DNA of 64,000 nt from Streptomyces albicerus (GCF_008905045.1 NZ_VWMY01000021.1:45853-109852), one strand, 5' to 3'; positions 23,678-32,497 are shown, counted from the stretch's first letter. Program-made: numbers and translations. Notes: a model not told the origin generated them from the sequence alone.

Positions 23678-26254
23678 TCAGCTCTCCGTCGACTCGGCGG
23701 CAGCTGCCGCCTTACGAGTGCGGCGGCGCGGCGTGGCCTCCGGCGCGACCTCGACCGTGACCGCGTCCGTGGCGGTGGCCGTGGCCGCCGCCGTCTTGCG
23801 GGTACGGCGCGGCTTGGCCGGAGCCTCGGCCGGGGTGGCCTCGGTGGCCTGGGCCGGGATGTCGGCCTCGGCGACCGCGACCTTGCGGGTGCGGCGGCGG
23901 GGCTTCGTCTCGGTCGCCTCGGCGGTGTCCACGGCGGCCTCGGCGGCAGCTGCGGTCTTGCGCGTGCGGCGCGGCTTTGTCGCCGTGGCCTCCGGGACCT
24001 CGACCGTCGTGCCTTCCGCGGTGTCCACCGCGGTCTCGGCGGCCTTGCGTGTACGCCGACGAGGCTTGGCCTCCGCGGCGGGCGCCTCCTCCGCCGGGGC
24101 GGGGGCGGTCGCAGCGGTTTCGACGGCCTTGCGGGTGCGGCGACGGGGCTTGGCCTCGGGCTCTTCGGCCGCCTGGGCCGGGATACCGGCCTCGACAATC
24201 TCAGCGGCCTTGGCGACCTCAGCGGTCTCGGCGGTCTTGCGGGTCCGGCGGCGCGGCTTGGCCTCCGCGGCTTCGGCGGTGTCCAGGGCTGCCTCGGCGG
24301 CGGCCGTGGTCGTGGCCTTGCGCGTACGACGAGGCTTCGTCTCGACGGCCTCCGCCGGCTCGGCAGCGGCTTCCACCGTGGCTTCGGCGGCCTTCCGCGT
24401 ACGGCGGCGCGGCTTCGTCTCCGCAACCTCCGCCACCTCGACGGCCGTGCCCTCGGCGGTGTCCACCGCGGTCTCGGCGGCCGTTGCGGCCTTGCGGGTG
24501 CGGCGACGCGGCTGCTTGGTCTCGGTCACCTCGGTCGCCTCGGCCACGGGGGCCTCCTCGACGACGGTGACGACCTCGGGCTGCGCGGCCTCCGAAGTCC
24601 GGCGCGTGCGACGGCGGCGCGGCTTGGCTTCTGCGTCCGCCACCGGCTCGGCCGGTTCGGCGACCTCGACGGCCGTGCTCTCGGCCGTGGCGACCGCGGT
24701 CTCGGCGGCCTCCGACACCCCTCCGGTACGCGTCCGACGGCGCCGACGCGGCGAGCGCGACTCCGTGGCGGGGGCCGACTCGGTGGTCACCGAGGTCTCC
24801 GATGTCTCCGAGGTGGTCGGCTCCGCGGCGTCGAGCGGCGTGCCGTTGCGCGTTCGACGGCGGCGACGCGGCGTGCGCGCCGAGCGATCGCGATCGCGGT
24901 CACGGTCGCGCTCGGCGGCCGGGGCCGGGCCGGCGGAACGGCCACCGCGGCCGCGCGGACCACCACGGCCACCGGTCTCGCCGAGGTCCTCGACCGCCTC
25001 GGCCGAGAGACCGGCGCGGGTGCGCTCGGAGCGCGGCAGGACGCCCTTGGTGCCCGCGGGAATGCTCAGCTCTTCGAAGAGGTGCGGGGACGTGGAGTAC
25101 GTCTCCGGCGGGTCGCTCAGGCCGAGTTCCAGCGCCTTGTTGATGAGCTGCCAGCGCGGGATGTCGTCCCAGTCGACGAGCGTGATCGCGATGCCCTTGG
25201 CGCCCGCCCGGCCCGTACGGCCGATGCGGTGCAGGTACGTCTTCTCGTCCTCGGGGGACTGGTAGTTGATGACGTGCGTGACGCCCTCGACGTCGATGCC
25301 GCGGGCGGCGACGTCGGTGCAGACGAGCACGTCGACCTTGCCGTTGCGGAAGGCGCGCAGCGCCTGCTCGCGGGCGCCCTGGCCGAGGTCGCCGTGGACC
25401 GCGCCGGAGGCGAAGCCGCGCTGCTGCAGCTGGTCGGCGAGGTCCGCCGCCGTCCGCTTGGTGCGGCAGAAGACCATCACGAGGCCGCGGCCGTCGGCCT
25501 GCAGTATCCGCGAGACCAGTTCCGGCTTGTCCATGTTGTGCGCGCGGTAGGCGAACTGCGCGGTGTTCCGGACCGTCTGGCCCTCGTCGTCCGGCGCCGT
25601 GGCGCGGATGTGCGTGGGCTGCGACATGTAGCGGCGCGCGAGGCCGATGACCGCGCCCGGCATGGTCGCCGAGAACAGCATCGTCTGACGGCGGGCCGGC
25701 AGCATGTTGATGATCTTCTCGACGTCGGGCAGGAAGCCCAGGTCGAGCATCTCGTCGGCCTCGTCGAGGACGAGCGCCTTGACGTGCTTGAGGTTGAGCT
25801 TCTTCTGACCCGCGAGGTCGAGAAGACGGCCCGGGGTGCCGACGATGACGTCGACGCCCTTCTTGAGGGCCTCGACCTGCGGCTCGTACGCCCGGCCGCC
25901 GTAGATGGCGAGAACGCGTACGTTACGGACCTTGCCCGCGGTCAGCAGGTCGTTCGTCACCTGGGTGCACAGCTCGCGCGTCGGGACGACGACGAGGGCC
26001 TGCGGGGCGTCGGTGAGCTGCTCGGGCTGGGCCCGGCCCGCCTCGACGTCCGCGGGGACGGTGACGCGCTCGAGGAGCGGGAGGCCGAAGCCCAGCGTCT
26101 TGCCGGTGCCGGTCTTGGCCTGGCCGATGACGTCGGTGCCGGTCAGGGCAACGGGGAGCGTCATCTCCTGGATGGGGAAGGGACTGGTGATGCCGACGGC
26201 CTCAAGGGCTTCGGCGGTCTCGGGAAGGATCCCGAGGTCTCGGAAAGTAGTCAG
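23678..26254 (-). CDS. DEAD-box RNA helicase with long basic repeat tail; probable CTG start
   Basis: About 858 aa. Core helicase motifs: Q motif FPIQEMTL, Walker A AKTGTGKT (46-53), PTRELC, DEAD (164-167), SAT (about 195), and HRIGRTGRAG. The tail (about 460-858) carries some 13 PRRRTRK-type basic clusters, each separated by 20-30 Ala/Glu/Thr-rich residues, resembling histone-like RNA/DNA-binding tails. Homologous to mycobacterial RhlE (Rv3211) by position. No ATG/GTG/TTG gives the conserved TTFRDLGILPETAEAL start. CTG at 26254 has AGAGG 8 nt upstream and is preferred over an ATG start 34 codons upstream that lacks one. Confidence 0.9.
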   Translation of the reverse strand: MTTFRDLGILPETAEALEAVGITSPFPIQEMTLPVALTGTDVIGQAKTGTGKTLGFGLPLLERVTVPADVEAGRAQPEQLTDAPQALVVVPTRELCTQVTNDLLTAGKVRNVRVLAIYGGRAYEPQVEALKKGVDVIVGTPGRLLDLAGQKKLNLKHVKALVLDEADEMLDLGFLPDVEKIINMLPARRQTMLFSATMPGAVIGLARRYMSQPTHIRATAPDDEGQTVRNTAQFAYRAHNMDKPELVSRILQADGRGLVMVFCRTKRTAADLADQLQQRGFASGAVHGDLGQGAREQALRAFRNGKVDVLVCTDVAARGIDVEGVTHVINYQSPEDEKTYLHRIGRTGRAGAKGIAITLVDWDDIPRWQLINKALELGLSDPPETYSTSPHLFEELSIPAGTKGVLPRSERTRAGLSAEAVEDLGETGGRGGPRGRGGRSAGPAPAAERDRDRDRDRSARTPRRRRRTRNGTPLDAAEPTTSETSETSVTTESAPATESRSPRRRRRTRTGGVSEAAETAVATAESTAVEVAEPAEPVADAEAKPRRRRTRRTSEAAQPEVVTVVEEAPVAEATEVTETKQPRRRTRKAATAAETAVDTAEGTAVEVAEVAETKPRRRTRKAAEATVEAAAEPAEAVETKPRRTRKATTTAAAEAALDTAEAAEAKPRRRTRKTAETAEVAKAAEIVEAGIPAQAAEEPEAKPRRRTRKAVETAATAPAPAEEAPAAEAKPRRRTRKAAETAVDTAEGTTVEVPEATATKPRRTRKTAAAAEAAVDTAEATETKPRRRTRKVAVAEADIPAQATEATPAEAPAKPRRTRKTAAATATATDAVTVEVAPEATPRRRTRKAAAAAESTES

Positions 26255-26653
26255 GGTGCTGCCTCTTCTGTGTACGCGGTGCGAGGCGAGCGCGGGGGTC
26301 GTGTCGGGACCGTGCCGGGGACGTCGGCCGCTCTTGACCAGCGGGCCGGGTGGCATGGGACCACTGCCGACGCTCGAGCTCTCGTGCCGCTGAGGGTCCC
26401 TCCGCATAGTCCGTACGCACTGTTCCGTACGGATGAGGAGGGCTGTCGGGTCGGAGCCGATCGGGCCACCGACCGGGCATCCTCATTCGTGCGGCCCGTC
26501 GAGTTGGTCGAGTTACGTAGATCAACTCAGCGAGCGCATTACCACCATACCCCGGAATCGCGCATATGCGATGGCCGATTTGGTCACGTAGTCGTCGTCA
26601 CACTGATTGACCAGGGCCTTCCGTCGCGCGGTGAGCGGGCTATTGTGCGCTTC
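26255..26653. other. Long divergent intergenic region, helicase leader
   Basis: About 400 bp without a supported gene. On the minus strand it gives the helicase a leader of perhaps 280 nt, containing a CCGTACG/CGTACGG hairpin (26411-26432); a TATGGT box near 26553 is a possible -10. On the plus strand the last 30 bp are the leaderless promoter of the ferritin-like gene. RNA-helicase leaders are often regulatory, but no known class is recognised. Confidence 0.5.
26619..26653 (+). promoter_or_regulatory. Leaderless promoter of the ferritin-like gene
   Basis: TTCCGT, 16-bp spacer, TATTGT (26641-26646), then 7 nt to the ATG at 26654, with no ribosome-binding site. Confidence 0.7.
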
Positions 26654-27391
26654 ATGACGACGCCTGACAACGCTCCCGACGCATCTGCCGAAAACACCGG
26701 AGTCGCCGCCCAGGACTGGGCGAAGGCTTCCGTCGACCCCCAGTACCGCGCCGCGGTCGTGGATCTGCTGGGAGCGCTCGCGTACGGGGAGCTGGCGGCG
26801 TTCGAGCGGCTCGCGGAGGACGCGAAGCTGGCGCCGACGCTCGCGGACAAGGCGGAGCTGGCCAAGATGGCCTCGGCTGAATTCCACCACTTCGAGCAGT
26901 TGCGGGACCGGCTCACCGAGATCGGGGCGGAGCCCACGCAGGCGATGGAGCCGTTCGTCGCCGCGCTCGACGGGTTCCACAAGCAGACGGCGCCCTCGGA
27001 CTGGCTGGAGGGGCTCGTCAAGGCGTATGTCGGGGACTCGATCGCCAGTGACTTCTACCGGGAGGTCGCGGCTCGGCTCGACTCCGATACGCGGGGGCTT
27101 GTGCTGGCCGTGCTCGATGACACGGGGCACGCGTCGTTCGCCGTCGAGAAGGTGCGGGCCGCCATCGACGCGGATCCGCGTGTGGGTGGTCGACTCGCCT
27201 TGTGGGCACGGCGGTTGATGGGAGAGGCGTTGTCGCAGTCTCAGCGGGTGGTCGCCGACCGGGACGCCTTGTCGACGATGCTCGTCGGTGGGGTCGCCGA
27301 CGGGTTCGATCTTGCTGAGGTGGGGCGGATGTTCTCGCGGATCACTGAGGCGCACACGAAGCGAATGGCTGCGCTGGGCCTCGCGGCCTGA
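26654..27391 (+). CDS. Ferritin-like fold protein, MiaE/hydroxylase-like
   Basis: 245 aa, all-helical. Di-iron-type ligand motifs are spread over two helix pairs: GALAYGELAAFERLAED, MASAEFHHFEQLRDRL (E-x2-H), and in the second half DFYREVAARL and LDDTGHASFAVEK (D/E...H). This matches the ferritin-like family related to the tRNA-(ms2io6A) hydroxylase MiaE; the tRNA substrate is not proven. Position next to the RhlE-type helicase is the same as in mycobacteria (Rv3210c). The start is fixed by the leaderless promoter. Confidence 0.85.
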   Translation: MTTPDNAPDASAENTGVAAQDWAKASVDPQYRAAVVDLLGALAYGELAAFERLAEDAKLAPTLADKAELAKMASAEFHHFEQLRDRLTEIGAEPTQAMEPFVAALDGFHKQTAPSDWLEGLVKAYVGDSIASDFYREVAARLDSDTRGLVLAVLDDTGHASFAVEKVRAAIDADPRVGGRLALWARRLMGEALSQSQRVVADRDALSTMLVGGVADGFDLAEVGRMFSRITEAHTKRMAALGLAA

Positions 27392-27414
27392 GCGTGGCAT
27401 GGGGTGCGTTGGTG

Positions 27415-27470
27415 GCTGCGGGTGCGTGGGGGCTGGTCGCGCAGTTCCCCGCGCTCCTAAAGGCGCGCCT
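27415..27470. repeat. Dispersed intergenic palindrome, copy 6
   Basis: gctgcgggtgcgtgggggct, then ggtcgcgcagttccccgcgc and tcctaaaggcgcgcc. Full left arm. It lies between the convergent ferritin-like and small membrane protein genes. Confidence 0.8.
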
Positions 27471-27495
27471 CAGTGCTCGTCATCTGAATCGTTGC

Positions 27496-27765
27496 TCACA
27501 CCGTTGCCGACGTGCGGCGGAGTCTTCCCGCCGGGCGGAGGAGCAAGGAGACGGAAGCCGCTGAGACGGCTGCCGCGCCGAGCAGGACCAGCAGGAGGTT
27601 GCCCGCGCCCAGCGCGGAGTGGGTGAGGAAGGCGCCGAAGAGGGCTCCCGCGATGCCTGTCGGGAGGACGAGGCTGCGGACGGGCAGGCGGTGCGGCAGG
27701 CGGTGGACCGCCGCCCAGGCCAGTGCCAGACCGAGGATCGCGGAGCCGAGCGCTTCCAAGAACAT
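27496..27765 (-). CDS. Small integral membrane protein
   Basis: 89 aa, three predicted transmembrane helices (ALGSAILGLALAWAAVH, LVLPTGIAGALFGAFLTH, LGAGNLLLVLLGAAAVSAAS) and a basic C-terminus LLLRPAGRLRRTSATV. No family recognised. ATG 27765 is preceded by GGGAGGG 8-9 nt upstream. The longer reading to 28128 runs antisense through a terminator and is not credible. Confidence 0.75.
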   Translation of the reverse strand: MFLEALGSAILGLALAWAAVHRLPHRLPVRSLVLPTGIAGALFGAFLTHSALGAGNLLLVLLGAAAVSAASVSLLLRPAGRLRRTSATV

Positions 27766-27920
27766 CAAGGGGTCCCTCCCGCACGGCCGTGTGCACTTCG
27801 GTCGTAGCCCGTCATACCCGTGACCTGCGGAATGCAATCCTCCCCTGTGGATGACTTGTGCTCCATCTGTGAAGCACGTGACGTGGAGGGTGACGGAGAG
27901 GGACAGGGTGCCGGGCATGA

Positions 27921-27964
27921 AAAGAGGGGCCCGACGGCTGCTGCCGCCGGGCCCCTCTTTCGTT
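27921..27964 (-). terminator. Terminator of the DUF3107 gene
   Basis: 17-bp near-perfect stem (27921-27937 with 27944-27960, one mismatch). On the minus strand the hairpin runs into TTTTC. It starts 8 bp after the stop codon. Confidence 0.88.
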
Positions 27965-27967
27965 GCC

Positions 27968-28195
27968 TTACAGCGCGCCGAAGCCCACCTTGCGCGGGGC
28001 CGGCTCGCCGAGCTCCACGTAGGCGATGCGGTCCGCCGGGACGAGGACCTTGCGGCCGTGGTCGTCCACGAGGCTGAGCAGCTGCGACTTGCCGGCCAGC
28101 GCCTCGGACACCGCGCGCTCGACCTCATCCGGGGTCTGACCGCTCTCCAGAACGATCTCGCGGGGCGCGTGCTGCACGCCGATCTTGACCTCCAC
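27968..28195 (-). CDS. DUF3107 family small protein (TB9.4-like)
   Basis: 75 aa, starting VEVKIGVQHAPREIVLESGQ, with the conserved LLSLVDDHGRKVLVPADRI and IAYVELGE. An actinobacterial protein of unknown function (Rv3208A/TB9.4 type); the fold is probably a small beta-sandwich. GTG 28195 with GGAGGG 8 nt upstream; the longer reading from 28252 begins outside the conserved domain. Next to a divergently unrelated TetR gene, as in mycobacteria (Rv3208). Confidence 0.93.
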   Translation of the reverse strand: MEVKIGVQHAPREIVLESGQTPDEVERAVSEALAGKSQLLSLVDDHGRKVLVPADRIAYVELGEPAPRKVGFGAL

Positions 28196-28350
28196 GGCTA
28201 TGTCCCTCCGACGGTCACTGATGTGCGCGTTCGTCCGCGCCGTACGCAGCACACATTAGCCCGGTGAGGGGGCGCGCACGCTCCGTCCAAGAACGCCAGG
28301 AGCGAACAGCGGACGGGAACAAAGGCACGGCCCCTGCCGTGTGCCCGCTG

Positions 28351-28992
28351 TCAGTGGTGCTCGCTGCCGTGCAGCGGGAACCCCGCGATGCCCCGCCACG
28401 CCAGCGAGGTCAGCAGCTGCACCGCCTGCTCGCGCGGCACGCTGCGGTCGCTGTGCAGCCAGGAGCGGGCCACTACCTGGGCGAGCCCGCCGAGGCCGGA
28501 GGCGAGCAGCATCGACTCGTCCTTGGACAGGCCGGTGTCCTCCGCGATGACCTCGCTGATCGCCTCGGCGCACTCGAACGTGACCTTGTCCACGCGCTCG
28601 CGCACCGCGGGCTCGTTCGTCAGGTCCGACTCGAAGACCAGGCGGAAGGCACCGCCGTCGTCCTCCACGTACGCGAAGTACGCGTCCATGGTCGCCCATA
28701 CACGCAGCTTGTTGTCCGTGGTGGACGCGAGCGCGGTCCGTACGGCCTGCAGCAGCGACTCGCAGTGCTGGTCCAGCAGAGCGAGGTAGAGGTCGAGCTT
28801 GCCGGGGAAGTGCTGGTAGAGCACCGGCTTGCTGACGCCCGCGCGCTCGGCGATGTCGTCCATCGCAGCCGCGTGATATCCCTGCGCGACGAACACTTCC
28901 TGGGCCGCGCCGAGGAGCTGGTTGCGTCGGGCACGGCGCGGCAGGCGAGTGCCCCGCGGGCGTGCCGCCTCTGTCTGCTCGATGGCTGTCAC
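28351..28992 (-). CDS. TetR-family transcriptional regulator
   Basis: 213 aa. An N-terminal helix-turn-helix of TetR type (LGAAQEVFVAQGYHAAAMDD, ERAGVSKPVLYQHFPGKLDL) is followed by a ligand-binding helical domain (YFAYVEDDGGAFRLVFESDL). Orthologous by position to mycobacterial Rv3208. The effector is unknown. Start GTG 28992 with GGGAGG 4 nt upstream, in place of the ATG eight codons earlier that overlaps this site. Same strand as the DUF3107 gene, 155 bp upstream of it. Confidence 0.92.
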   Translation of the reverse strand: MTAIEQTEAARPRGTRLPRRARRNQLLGAAQEVFVAQGYHAAAMDDIAERAGVSKPVLYQHFPGKLDLYLALLDQHCESLLQAVRTALASTTDNKLRVWATMDAYFAYVEDDGGAFRLVFESDLTNEPAVRERVDKVTFECAEAISEVIAEDTGLSKDESMLLASGLGGLAQVVARSWLHSDRSVPREQAVQLLTSLAWRGIAGFPLHGSEHH

Positions 28993-29201
28993 GCCGCCTC
29001 CCAAAATCGTCCACATGCGGTGAGCGCCGCGCGGCCATCGTACTTTTCGGTAACCGTGGTGTGCGCGGTGCGAGCGCAGAATTTCACGGACCGGACGCCG
29101 GCGAAACCCACGCGGAGCGCTTCATATGGGGTCATATCAGGCGCGTCGGGCTCCCGGTTGCGTGCCCGTGAGTGGTCACCGGCGATCGCTCCGGGCCCCG
29201 A

Positions 29202-29426
29202 TCACCGATAGTCGTCCTCGTCCAGTTCGACGACTCTTGCCTGTTCGACGCGGTCCGCCTCGTTCGCGCTGTCCGGGTCCCCGCCGGTCACCGCATCGTC
29301 CCGGTGGGGTGCGAGATCCGCGTGCTGTTCGGCGGCGTCGGCTTCGGGGGCCTCCACGTCGAACTCCGTCTCGTCGGTGTTGTCCCTGTCTTCAAGTGTC
29401 TCGGGGTCGGTGGGGTCGACAGTCAT
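29202..29426 (-). CDS. Small highly acidic hypothetical protein
   Basis: 74 aa, starting MTVDPTDPETLEDRDNTDET. About one residue in three is Asp or Glu, so it is probably disordered. No cysteine, no membrane segment, no known family. ATG 29426 with GAAGAGG 4-5 nt upstream. The leader carries two copies of cgagtgcgctcttg (about 29448-29476). Confidence 0.6.
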   Translation of the reverse strand: MTVDPTDPETLEDRDNTDETEFDVEAPEADAAEQHADLAPHRDDAVTGGDPDSANEADRVEQARVVELDEDDYR

Positions 29427-29624
29427 GTGTCCTCTTCCCGAGCGGTACGAGTGCGCTCTTGTGCGAGTGCGCTCTTGCACGAGTACGAGTGCCCTCGTTT
29501 ACGAAGCGTATGAGACCCGAGATCGGTGCGCTACGCGATCCGGCCGCCATCCGACCGGGCTTCGGCCGCTGTCTGTGACCGCGAACACACGATCCAGCGC
29601 GTGATCGTCTCGTAACATTGCCGC

Positions 29625-30614
29625 ATGCCTTCGACCGAACTGCCGTCCGCGCTTGCCACCTCCGTCGCGCCGAAAGTCGGTTCCGTCAGGGTGGCGGCGG
29701 GGGAGCGGCTGCGCAGGGTCGGGCTTCCCGGGATCACGCTGACGGTCCGGTCGAGACCGCCGGCCCGGGAAGGGCTGCCGCCCGCGCTGTACGTGCACGG
29801 GCTGGGCGGTTCCTCACTGAACTGGTCGGCGCTGATGCCCCTCCTGGACGGCCTCGTGGACAGCGAGGCCGTCGATCTGCCGGGCTTCGGCGACTCGCCG
29901 CCGCCGGACGACGGCGACTACTCGGTGACCGGGCACGCGCGCGCGGTCATCCGTTATCTCGACGCGGCCGACCGCGGACCGGTGCACCTCTTCGGGAACT
30001 CGATGGGCGGCGCCGTCACGACACGCGTCGCGGCCGTACGGCCCGATCTCGTCCGCACGCTCACGCTGGTGTCGCCCGCGCTCCCGGAGATCCGGGTGCA
30101 GCACACGGCGGTGCCGACGGCACTGCTGGCCCTGCCCGGTGTCGCGAGCCTCTTCACCCGGTTCACCAGGGACTGGTCCGCCGAACAGCGCGTACGGGGC
30201 GTGTTGACCCTCTGTTACGGGGACCCGTCCATGGTCACACCCGAGGGGTTCCGCAACGCGGTCGAGGAGATGGAGCGGCGGCTCGCGCTCCCCTACTTCT
30301 GGGACGCCATGGCACGCTCGACACGCGGCATCGTGAACGCGTACACGCTGGGTGGCCAGCACGGACTGTGGCGCCAGGCCGAGCGGGTCCTCGCGCCGAC
30401 GCTCCTCGTCTACGGGGGCCGTGACCAGCTCGTCGCCTACCGCATGGCCCAGCGGGCGGCGCGTGCCTTCCGCGAGTCCCGGCTGCTGACATTGCCTGAC
30501 GCGGGACATGTGGCGATGATGGAGTACCCGGAGACCGTGGCCACGGCCTTCCGCGAACTCCTCGCGGACACAGGTGAGTTGGTCGACACCGGCGCTACCA
30601 GCGCGAGGAGCTGA
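29625..30614 (+). CDS. Alpha/beta hydrolase
   Basis: 329 aa. Markers: LYVHGLGGSSLNW (HG oxyanion loop), VDLPGFGDSPPP, nucleophile elbow FGNSMGGAV, acid in VYGGRDQLVAY, and late His in LPDAGHVAMMEYPE. Resembles lipase/haloperoxidase-type hydrolases; substrate unknown. ATG 29625 is preceded by TAACAT (29613-29618) with a 6-nt gap, so a leaderless start. Only 8 nt separate it from the DUF3152 gene, so the two form an operon. Confidence 0.9.
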   Translation: MPSTELPSALATSVAPKVGSVRVAAGERLRRVGLPGITLTVRSRPPAREGLPPALYVHGLGGSSLNWSALMPLLDGLVDSEAVDLPGFGDSPPPDDGDYSVTGHARAVIRYLDAADRGPVHLFGNSMGGAVTTRVAAVRPDLVRTLTLVSPALPEIRVQHTAVPTALLALPGVASLFTRFTRDWSAEQRVRGVLTLCYGDPSMVTPEGFRNAVEEMERRLALPYFWDAMARSTRGIVNAYTLGGQHGLWRQAERVLAPTLLVYGGRDQLVAYRMAQRAARAFRESRLLTLPDAGHVAMMEYPETVATAFRELLADTGELVDTGATSARS

Positions 30615-30622
30615 GGCGGGAC

Positions 30623-32497
30623 GTGGGACGTCACAGCCGCCGCGGGCCCGCCCCCAAGGGCGACACCGCCGACATACCCGTGGTTCCTGCTGCCCGGACG
30701 GAACGGGAGACGGGGGCCGGGGCGCGGCGCCGTCGGGGCCCCGCGGGACAGCAACCTCCGCCGCCTCCGACGGGCGGGACGCCCGCTCAAGGGGTGCCCC
30801 GGCTGCCCGAGGGATGGGTGCCGCGCGGGCCGGAGGGCATGCCCGGGCAGGGAGTTCCTCGGCCTGGGGGCGGGATGCCTCCGGGTGGGGCTCCGGGATT
30901 TCCGGCCGGCGGGCCGGCGCGGGGAGCTCCGCGATTCTCTGACGGGACGCCCGCGGGGGGAGTGCCCCGACTTCCCGACGGCACTCCGGCACACGGATTT
31001 CCACGTATGCAGGGCGGGACGCCCGCTCATGGGTTTCCGCGCCCGCAGGACGGCACCCCGGCCCATGGGTTTCCCCGGCTGCCCGATGGGACGCCCGCAC
31101 ATGGCTTCCCGCGGTTGCCGGACGGGACGCCTGCGCACGGCTTTCCTCGGCTTCCCGACGGAACGCCTGCGCACGGCATGCCGCGCTATCCCGACGGCAC
31201 CCCCGCACACGGCGTACCCCGGGTCCGTGGTGGGCACCCCGAGCAGCGGGAAACCGGCGGTGGCTGGGGCGAGTTGAGGGGTGGACCGCAGGCGGGCGTC
31301 GGGTACGGAGTACCCCAAGCGCCCCCGCAGGGACCTTTCTTCGGCGCTCCGCAAGGCGGCCAGGGCGGCGGCCAAGGCGGCCCCAACGGTTCTCCGCCAG
31401 GCGCTCCCTATGGCTCTCCGCAAGGTCAGGGCGGGCCTCAGGGCCGCCCCGGACCCACGATCCCCCGACAGCGGTACGCACCGCCGCCCCAGGCGGGAGC
31501 CGGTGGTCCCCGTCAGGCCTACGTCGACGCCTTCGACGAGAACGACGATCCCTTCGCGCCCCGATCGACCGCGGCGGCAGCGCTCCGTGCCGACCCCTTC
31601 GCCTCCGTCACCGACTGGGACGACGAGGTCGAGCACAAGGCACCCCCGAAGGACCCGGCAGACACAGAGATCCGGCCGGAGAAGGCCAGGAGCGGCAAGG
31701 GCCGGGCCTTCACCGGCATCGCGGCAGCCGCCGTCACCACCGTGCTGGCCGTCGTGGTGGCCGGGCAGGTCACCGGCCGGGGCGACGACAACTCCGTACG
31801 CCCGCAGGCCGCGAGTGACGCCGACCGGGAGACCAAGGACTCCGCGTCGCGCACCGACAACCGGCCGGCGCCGTCCGAGAAACCGGGCGCGGCCACGCTG
31901 TCGTACGACCAGCAGATGGGGAAGAAGTACTCCCTCGCAGCCGATCTCAAGGGTTCCGGGGACTTCGAGGCGATCGCCGGATTCGACAAGGCGCCGGGGA
32001 CCGGGCGGAAGTACACCTATCGCGTCGACGTCGAGAAGGGCCTCGGCCTCGACGGGGAACTCTTCGCGCAGGCCGTGCAGAAAACCCTGAACGACGAACG
32101 GAGTTGGGCCCACGACGGCGGCCGTACCTTCGAGCGGGTCTCCTCCGGGAAGCCCGACTTCGTCATCACCCTGGCGAGTCCCGGGACGACCGCGTTCTGG
32201 TGCGCCAAATCGGGTCTCGACACCACCGAGGACAACGTCTCCTGCGACTCGGCGGCCACCGACCGCGTGATGATCAACGCGTACCGCTGGGCACAGGGTT
32301 CCAAGACGTACGGCGACAAGATGTACGCGTACCGCCAGATGCTGATCAACCACGAGATCGGCCACCGGCTCGGCTTCAACCATGTGACCTGCAGCGTGGA
32401 CGGCGCGCTCGCGCCGGTCATGCAGCAGCAGACCAAGTTCCTCGATTACGACGGAATCAGCTGCCGGGCCAACCCCTGGCCGTTCCCCAACAGTTGA
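30623..32497 (+). CDS. DUF3152 protein with metzincin-type zinc motif and proline-rich repeats
   Basis: 624 aa. The N-terminal 330 residues are proline/glycine-rich, with about eight copies of a 12-residue unit DGTPAHGFPRLP (30,955-31,215). One transmembrane helix follows at about 364-386 (AFTGIAAAAVTTVLAVVVAG), then an extracytoplasmic DUF3152 domain. That domain holds HEIGHRLGFNH at 577-587, a complete HExxHxxGxxH metzincin motif, and a downstream Met (LAPVMQQQ) in Met-turn position. An active secreted-side metalloprotease is inferred; mycobacterial counterpart Rv3207c. GTG 30623 with GAGG 6 nt upstream. Confidence 0.9.
   Translation: MGRHSRRGPAPKGDTADIPVVPAARTERETGAGARRRRGPAGQQPPPPPTGGTPAQGVPRLPEGWVPRGPEGMPGQGVPRPGGGMPPGGAPGFPAGGPARGAPRFSDGTPAGGVPRLPDGTPAHGFPRMQGGTPAHGFPRPQDGTPAHGFPRLPDGTPAHGFPRLPDGTPAHGFPRLPDGTPAHGMPRYPDGTPAHGVPRVRGGHPEQRETGGGWGELRGGPQAGVGYGVPQAPPQGPFFGAPQGGQGGGQGGPNGSPPGAPYGSPQGQGGPQGRPGPTIPRQRYAPPPQAGAGGPRQAYVDAFDENDDPFAPRSTAAAALRADPFASVTDWDDEVEHKAPPKDPADTEIRPEKARSGKGRAFTGIAAAAVTTVLAVVVAGQVTGRGDDNSVRPQAASDADRETKDSASRTDNRPAPSEKPGAATLSYDQQMGKKYSLAADLKGSGDFEAIAGFDKAPGTGRKYTYRVDVEKGLGLDGELFAQAVQKTLNDERSWAHDGGRTFERVSSGKPDFVITLASPGTTAFWCAKSGLDTTEDNVSCDSAATDRVMINAYRWAQGSKTYGDKMYAYRQMLINHEIGHRLGFNHVTCSVDGALAPVMQQQTKFLDYDGISCRANPWPFPNS
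30955..31215 (+). repeat. 36-bp coding tandem repeat in the DUF3152 gene
   Basis: Roughly eight units encode DGTPAHG(F/M/V)PR(L/Y/P)P. Codon differences between units show the amino-acid pattern is kept while DNA drifts, so selection on the peptide rather than recent slippage is suggested. Confidence 0.8.

Noticed and set aside
23592..25265. 557-codon plus-strand frame with regular VRRR-type repeats
   Set aside because: The complement of the helicase tail repeats; regularity is inherited from the real coding strand.
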